This document shows positions 57,509 to 64,000 of a DNA stretch of 64,000 nt, piece by piece. Position numbers and translations under genes: made by a program. The stretch spans positions 200,077,325 through 200,141,324 of the forward strand of contig NC_133536.1 of NCBI RefSeq assembly GCF_048544455.1. The letters run 5' to 3'. How positions within the stretch are numbered: the stretch's first letter is position 1; each line of letters opens with the position of its first letter. The DNA comes from Silene latifolia (lineage: Eukaryota > Streptophyta > Magnoliopsida > Caryophyllales > Caryophyllaceae). The notes under the pieces are model-generated. The model had not been told where the DNA came from. It searched no databases and worked only from the letters and a program-made list of their open reading frames with translations.

Positions 57509-60500
57509 ATGGACTTATTTGGAATTGTAAGGGTCTCAACAACGCGCTCGCCCCTACAATTCCTAAAATAAGAGCGCTTACTAGTAGTAGTTATTATGAT
57601 TTTCTCTTTCTTATCGAAACAAAATGTAATGTAAATAATGTTAGTCCTTTATTTCGCCCTTTTGGTTTTGTTATGTCCGCTGGAATTGATGCTAATGGTG
57701 CGGCGGGTGGGCTTTGGGTCGGATGGAAAAAAGAAGCAAGAATGAGCCTAATTGACGCGTGTAATAATTTTATGGTTCTTCTCGTGGAAAAAATGAATGG
57801 GCGTTTATGGTATCTTGTGTTGTTCTATGGTGCGCCTAATTTTGAGTTAAGGGAGTCGGTTTTTGAGAACTTAGAGGCATATTTACAAAAGCTTTCTCAT
57901 CCGTACCTCATTGTGGGGGATTTTAATCAAGTGGATTATAGGAGCGATAAACTAAGTGCCCGTAGTTCGCAAATACGAGGCGCTTGTTCCTTCAACAATT
58001 GGAAGCTACGGAATGAGTTTATTGATATCCCTTTTAAGGGGCCTAGGTTTACTTGGTGTAACAATAGAAAGGGAGATTCCAGAGTCTATGAACGCCTTGA
58101 TAAGGCGTTAGGATCTAAAGAGTGGTTTACTCTGTTCCCTGAAACGGGCATCAAACACCATCCGATCCAGATTTCGGACCACGCACCTATTGAACTTGAT
58201 CTTCACTTTACTAAACCAACCGGCAGCAAACCTTATAAATTGGATGCTTGGGCTTTGGATTACCCAGAATGCATTCAAGTTATTAAGGACGTTTGGATAG
58301 TACCTGAAAATGGTTCCCCAGCCTTCCGAGTTACTCGGAAACTTGCTCGGGTTCGACAGCATGTCAGAAAGTGGGCCTTAGATAAAAGGAATGATTGGTC
58401 CGACAAATGGGATGATTTTGACAAACGCCTGGAACATGGTATTGAAATTGCTACTGCGGGAGGTGGGGAAGAAGAGTATGAACTTGTAAATGAGGAGGTT
58501 CGGGAGTTTGCAAGGGTAATGGCAATTTACTGGCGACAAAGAGCTAAGCTAAAATGGTTGGTCGATGGTGACACTTGTACTAAATATTTCTTTAATTGGG
58601 TCAAAGGGCGAGCGGGAAGAAACTATATTCTGGGCATTAAAAGAAATGATGGGAACTGGACTTATGAGCATGGGGAGATTAGCGACTGTTTTCAGGAATC
58701 TTTTATCAACCTTTTCTCTCGGCCGCGCCAGGCTCAGCAACCACATGGACACTCGCCCTCCCCTCTAACCCAGTTACTCGGGAACATTCAAAAAAGAGTG
58801 ACAAATGATGATGCGGACTTTCTGGGTAAGCCCTTTACTGCTAAGGAGGTCCGACAGGCGGTCTTCCAAATGGGGCCATTGAAGTCTCCTGGCCCGGATG
58901 GTATTCCGGCAATTTTCTACCAGCGATGCTGACATCTTGTAAAAAAAGATTGCACTAAGGCTATTCTTTCCATCCTCAACTCTGGTGCTGTTTTGAAGGA
59001 AATGAACCGTACTTTCATCGCCTTAATTCCTAAATGTGATAGCCCCGAAGAGGTCAAGGATTACAGGCCAATTAGCCTTTGTAATGTGATTATGAGGATT
59101 ATTACCAAATGTATCACAAATCGCATGCAGAGGGTCATGGGATACTTAGTAGGGGACTACCAAAATGCATTCCTGGCTGGAAGAAGTATTAGTGACAATA
59201 TTTTGCTAGCACATGAAGCGATTCATAAAGTTAACACTAACAAGCATAGGAAATCTGGTAGGGTCGCTTTCAAAGCTGATATGAGCAAAGCTTTTGACAG
59301 AGTTCGATGGGATTTCCTTCAGGCTGTTTTGCTTGCTTTTGGTTTCCCTTCAAGGATGGTTAGCTTGATAATGAATTGTGTCTCGACAGTAAGTTATGAA
59401 ATTTTATTAAATGGAGTCCCTCTCCGCCCTTTTAAGCCGCAATGTGGCCTCCGGCAGGGTGACCCTCTATCACCCTATCTCTTCATTCTATGTATGGAGG
59501 TCTTATCCTGCAATATCGAGAGTGCCCAACAAGAGGGCACTATCCAGGGTATTCGACTGTGTCGTGGAGTGCCCCCCTTAACGCATATTTTCTTTGCGGA
59601 TGACTCGGTTTTCTTCTTGCAAAACAAAGGAATGGCTGTGCGCCATCTCAAACGCCTCCTAGTCAATTACTGCGAGGCGTCGGGACAGGTCATTAATGAT
59701 GATATGTCGGGGATCATTTTCAGCCCAAACACCACTCTACGACAGGTGAGATCTTGTTTAAAGTCCCTCAACATTAAGCATAACAAAGGATTTGGGAAAT
59801 ACCTTGGCCTTCTAACTGAGTTCCAGGAATCAAAAAAGGTGGTTTTTATGGGTCTTATAGAGGCGGTTATGAAGCGAATTTCTTCGTGGAATGGGATTTT
59901 TCTCTCTCCAGCTGGACGACTTACCTTAATCTCTTCCGTCCTATCCAATCTCACCATTTTCTTTCTATCGGCATTTAAAATACCGGTAAGTGTGACTAAG
60001 AAGATTAATGCTCTCTTGTCACATTTTTGGTGGGCTGGATGTAAAACAGGTAAGTGCCTCCACTGGTGTAGTGGAATCTTTACTAGTCTTCCGAAGAGTG
60101 AAGGGGGTCTTGGTATTCGAAATGTGGGTTGTCTCAATCAAGCTTTATTGGCAAAACATGCGTGGAGACTTGTGTCAAATGAGACATCTCTTTTCTGTTC
60201 GGTCAAGATTCTGGGACCCTTAGGAATAGAAAACAATTCATGGCTCTGCAGCAAAAAGTACTATTCCTGGGGGGCCCGGAGCATCTCCCATGGCTTAAAG
60301 ATTATTAAGGAACATATTGGCTGGAAACCTGGAATTGATTCTAATCTTAATGTGTGGGACAAAAAATGGGTTAACGGGCGAACCCCGGAACCTAAAGACT
60401 GCCTTCTTGAGGGAAGCTTTATTTTCCTAAAAGATCTTCGTGTTAAGGACATCTGCATTAATAATGGAGGGTGGAATGAAGGTTTTATTAAGTTACTCTT

Positions 60501-61683
60501 TACTGAAGAAAGCGCGAATCAAATTCTGGCCATCCCTCTTTGTGCTACTCAATCACGAGATGAAATTTTCTGGCCCTTCACTAGCAGCGGCATCTACACT
60601 GTTAAGAGTGGATATGGCATTAGCTTTCACGATTACTTCAATGAACATGGATCTAAAAAGGACAAAGAGCGGCTCCACGTAAACTGGAAACTCTTTTGTA
60701 GGAAAAGATTATGGAATCTGCCAGGTCCTCAACCTTGGAAAATACTTCTATGGAAAATCATGGCAAGTTCCCTTCCGGTTGGGAGTGAGTTTGCAAAAAG
60801 GGACTTAAACTGGGCTCCCTATTGTTCTATGTGCAATAATACAGGCGATTCCGTGGAGTCTCTTGATCACCTTTTCCGCGACTGTCCTCTTAGCTCCAGG
60901 ATTTGGGCTGGATCGGAGCTGGGGATAAATGTCCGTCATCTTCCTACTCTGGATGTTCGTGACTGGATTATTAACTGGGTCCTTTATCTATCCGGTCTTG
61001 AGGATGCGGTTAATCTTGTCTTAAGCTTTCTCGTTATTTTGGTTAGCCTCTGGTCTTTAAGAAATAACACCCGCTTCAGGGGTGAAGCCTTTAACCCGAA
61101 CGTCTTCTTCACCAAGACTCGCCAAATGATTAAAGACGTTCATCAAGCAAATGAAAAGGGTAACAATGCTCCTTTATATCCGCCTGGTTTTGAGAACGGT
61201 GCCTCAGGCTCTTCTTCTGAAAATGATATTGACTTCCAGATGCTCCGTGTGGGTCGGCCTTTTTACTGTATCAGAAATTTCTCTTCTTGCGCTATGATAC
61301 GTATTTATGTTGATGCAAGTTAGAAAAAACCGTGTCTTGCGGGGTTTGGATGGATTGCCATTGGGCCTGAAGGGGAAACTATATATGAAGGTTATTTATG
61401 TGGTCGGGCTGAATCTCCCCTTCAAGCTGAAGCTCTAGGGGTGAAGGAGGCCATCTCTTGGGCACGTCAGGAAGATTTTCTACACGTTGAACTTTCTTCT
61501 GACTGTCTCTCGCTACTGACGCAATGGATGGGGAATCAGACAAAGCATCATCTTATTAGGGGCATTCTTCAAGACATTTCTCTTATTTCATCTGGTTTTC
61601 ATTGTTTGTGTTTTAGCTATGTTCGCAGAGACTGTAACTTCAGAGCTCATGCCTTAGCAAAACAGGCTATGAGTTCGCACTAG
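57505..61683 (+). pseudogene. LINE ORF2: endonuclease, reverse transcriptase, RNase H
   Basis: One continuous frame of about 1390 codons broken only by TGA at 58930-58932 and TAG at 61321-61323. Domains in order are an APE-type endonuclease from MNGLIWNCKGLNN (with VGDFNQ and SDHAPIELD), and reverse transcriptase with [35 protein letters not shown] and the catalytic FADD. A zf-RVT region ([21 protein letters not shown]) and a C-terminal RNase H-like domain ([28 protein letters not shown]) follow. Both stops sit where Trp would fit the family, so single G-to-A changes could explain each. Plant L1 elements use this domain set for target-primed reverse transcription. Confidence 0.93.
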
Positions 61684-61734
61684 GAACCTTTCTTTTCAGC
61701 TGTCAAAAAAAAAAAAAAAAAAAAAAGACTTTGG

Positions 61735-61862
61735 TTTACTTTGGTATCAAAATTTGAGACTACCTAAATGATATAATTAGCTAATCAGTATAGCTAAGAT
61801 AGAGACAATGTCAGCTACTGATGATTTACTTTGGTATCAAAATTAGAGACTACCTAAATCGT
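61735..61862. repeat. ~93-bp direct duplication in the CACTA-like element
   Basis: TTTACTTTGGTATCAAAAT followed by GAGACTACCTAAAT occurs at about 61735 and 61828. The first copy begins within the LINE target duplication, so the duplication predates or overlaps the LINE insertion site. Confidence 0.7.
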
Positions 61863-62030
61863 TAGTCTATAAATTAGTTGCTAAATTATATAATTAGCTA
61901 CTATGTAATCGCTATTAGCTAAATCACCCTTTTCTTGTAGTGTAATGTATAATATCTTTCTTATACAAAATGGGAGAGTCTCATCACAGTAACAAAACTG
62001 TCTCAGACAATGATTATTGATCCTTTACTT

Positions 62031-62421
62031 CAGGGCCGCCCTGTGGCCGTGCAAGCGGTACGGCCGTACAGGGTCCCGACTTGAAGGGGGCCCAATCGTA
62101 AGAAATATCCGCATTAGTTAATAATTAATTTAGCACGTATTTTATGTTGTTCAATTTTCAGAAAAATAAGGCCATCGAACTCGGGTGGCATCTCTTCTTT
62201 ATCATCCAACTAAACACCATGCTAATTAATTGTTGTTGAAGAATATAAAAGCAATATATTTATGTACTATATTGCTTCTAGAATTGAGAAATAAACCGGC
62301 CATATAAAAATTACTCAAAATAGTTAATATACGTTTTTTCAATTATTTTTTTAATAAAAATGATACCGGAACCCCTCTATAAGATTTCGCACAGGGCCCC
62401 AAAACAACCGGGATGGCCCTG
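62031..62421. mobile_element. hAT-type non-autonomous element (391 bp)
   Basis: Ends CAGGGCCGCCCTG and (complement) CAGGGCCATCCCGG. A perfect 8-bp target duplication CTTTACTT lies at 62023-62030 and 62422-62429. Interior AT-rich without transposase. A clear hAT signature. Confidence 0.88.
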
Positions 62422-62429
62422 CTTTACTT

Positions 62430-64000
62430 ACATCCATGCAAGTCCAATTAATTTAGGTTCGTATTTGTAAGTATGTAACGGTTGTGCACGCATTGGCAAA
62501 AAAACGTAAGTACTCATTCATTAACTAGTGGCATATATGTGAATAGTAGATATGAAATCTAATTGGTAGGGTATGATTACCCCTGAAGGATACGAATTAG
62601 GACCATTTGTACTAAATACATACTGATTAATATGTGTAGGTAGATGCATGGTGGTTGGAAATTATTGATGCATCTAAATGTATAAATCACATAATCATTT
62701 ATTTGGATGGTAATTGGAGCTCAACTCTACTACACATGCTACTATTGATTTTGTAGACATGATGGCTTCAGCCTCATCAAACCCGAACTTCTGTCACATT
62801 TTCGTGTTTTATCTTGTATCTCACTATTTTTATTTTCCGACACATAATTATCTTCTGATGATATATATAAGTATTTTCAATGATTAATGTTTATGTGTTA
62901 AATGAAAATGTAATGACACACAAATTGGGATGACAGATAATCCAAACTCCATCTTAATGGGTCATGGAACCTAACTAGCTTTTATTATACTTCAAAATTT
63001 ATTCCAATTGGTTCCATTTCGTTATCTAATACTGTAAGGAACAAACTAAGAATGTCTAATAGTCTTTTCAGCATAATTAAGAGGCTTCGAGTTTGAGGTT
63101 AAGATTTTGCAAAATTTTATATCACAACAGTTTTATAATAAATTTATCATAATGCGAGACACGTAAATATGAGATCGTTTTTGAAGGGATAATGACAACT
63201 AAGATATTTGATACTCTATGTATACACTAATGTTAAATTTATAATCGGCATAACTTAAATTACGGGAGTTAGATGACGGAAATTAAAAATTTACTAGATA
63301 CACGTATTGGCCTGGCCCGGCCCCGACCATTTATTCACAAACAATCAATATTTTCCGTTATTGGATAATTGATTTGTGACAACAATGGAGAAAAAATCCA
63401 AAAAAAACTGTTATCATACGTCGCCCATCTCTTGCTGATTATAACCGAGCAAGATATAATGAAGCCTCATGCAACTTACGTACGTCTTTAACACTATTCT
63501 GTATGTGTGCCCATACTTCGACTATAAACAAGAGCTTAAAATGAACACTCGTACGCTACTAGACTTTTGCTGGATGCTGGCTTTTATTAAGAGAAATCGT
63601 AATAATAAATTTGTAATTAACAAATTGTTGTTTAGGTTATGTCCTTCGACCTTCGGTCATCGTGAGATCCAACACATTACGGTATTACACATGTAATTAA
63701 CTAATTATGTTGTTGATATGGATTAACTTACTACGGTTTAGCAATTAATAGGAAACGAGTCAGACAAGCGTGGAGATCAGAAAGCTTAACTCGTATAATT
63801 AAGACCGTTTAATCGTATATAAAAACATCTCGAATATTCATTAAAGTTCGATATTTATCTTTCCATTATAAGTAAGTTTTTTGTACAATGACTCGACGAC
63901 TCGATGAGAGAGTCTCATAAAAAAAAATGCATATTACATTATTACCATCCCGGATGCATGAGGAGGAATTTATAGCTACAGCGTACTAGTACGTTTTTTG
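62430..64000. other. No gene recognised
   Basis: AT-rich DNA with stop codons in all frames. The longest open frame (63469-63696) has no recognisable domain. Confidence 0.5.

Larger units (their letters stand above)
56878..61723 (+). mobile_element. L1-type LINE, 5'-truncated, with target-site duplication
   Basis: Flanked by a perfect 13-bp direct repeat AAAGACTTTGGTT (56865-56877 and 61724-61736) and ending in a ~20-base poly(A). It encodes the tail of ORF1 and nearly all of ORF2. Truncation falls within ORF1. Only two in-frame stops interrupt ORF2, so the copy is fairly young. Inserted into a CACTA-like element. Confidence 0.92.
56685..61942. mobile_element. CACTA-like non-autonomous element split by an L1
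   Basis: The right end reads, on the minus strand, CACTACAAGAAAAGGGTGAT, typical of CACTA elements. The left end CACAGAAAAAAGCCCTTATT is a degenerate version. The sequence just inside both ends shares TTAGCTAAAT-type motifs. Without the L1 the element is about 400 bp. No 3-bp target duplication could be confirmed. Confidence 0.55.

Noticed and set aside
63469-63696. 75-codon open frame near the window end
   Set aside because: Surrounding DNA is AT-rich intergenic, no domain, and no splice-compatible neighbours.

Overview
The window looks like a repeat-rich dicot nuclear genome, possibly Caryophyllales. The lineage guess is weak and rests only on gene style and repeat flavour. Spliced genes with GT/AG introns, DUF295-type F-box genes, a plant plastid HAD phosphatase, and Copia, Ty3/gypsy, L1 and plant MITE families all point to a plant. 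Only three host genes look whole or nearly so; almost everything else is nested mobile DNA.

Layout. 1-19.0 kb: an ancient tandem duplication. A KIB/DUF295 F-box gene (left copy cut by the window edge at 1-989, complete right copy at 12187-13428) lies beside a 10-exon HAD phosphatase gene on the minus strand. That gene reads as a PyrP2-like chloroplast phosphatase of riboflavin synthesis (13858-19023). In the left copy the HAD gene survives only as one exon with flanking intron (about 5130-5340), and a third F-box scrap sits at 1157-1291. The copies are separated by a Mutator-like foldback element, a probable LTR, a minus-strand Copia element and a smaller TIR element. 19.5-24.8 kb: a decayed L1 fragment split by a chromovirus-like solo LTR, then a TIR element, a TRIM/SINE-like piece and an RTE-like LINE tail ending in (TAA)n. 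24.8-37 kb: a gypsy LTR with its primer site and leader, split by an 8.75-kb Copia-type element that carries gag but no recognisable pol. The gypsy leader holds a striking cluster of short palindromes. 37-39 kb: low-coding DNA with two further palindrome or TTGACC-rich blocks. 39-46.4 kb: two Stowaway-type MITEs and a very young Copia element with identical LTRs and a perfect 5-bp target duplication. 46.8-48.0 kb: an FBA-type F-box gene. 48.2-54.7 kb: a broken glutathionyl-hydroquinone-reductase exon, a TRIM/SINE-like piece and tandem ~2.3-kb units carrying decayed plant-mobile-domain-like (DUF7745-like) genes. 56.3-62.4 kb: nested DNA elements (degenerate Stowaway, hAT MITEs, a CACTA-like element) and a 5'-truncated L1 with target-site duplication and a nearly open ORF2. 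62.4-64 kb: AT-rich DNA with nothing recognisable.

The host genes do not form a pathway together. The F-box proteins would act as substrate adaptors of SCF ubiquitin ligases, and the HAD enzyme in plastid riboflavin synthesis. The main story is structural: segmental duplication followed by layered transposon insertion, with enough intact target-site duplications to order many of the events.
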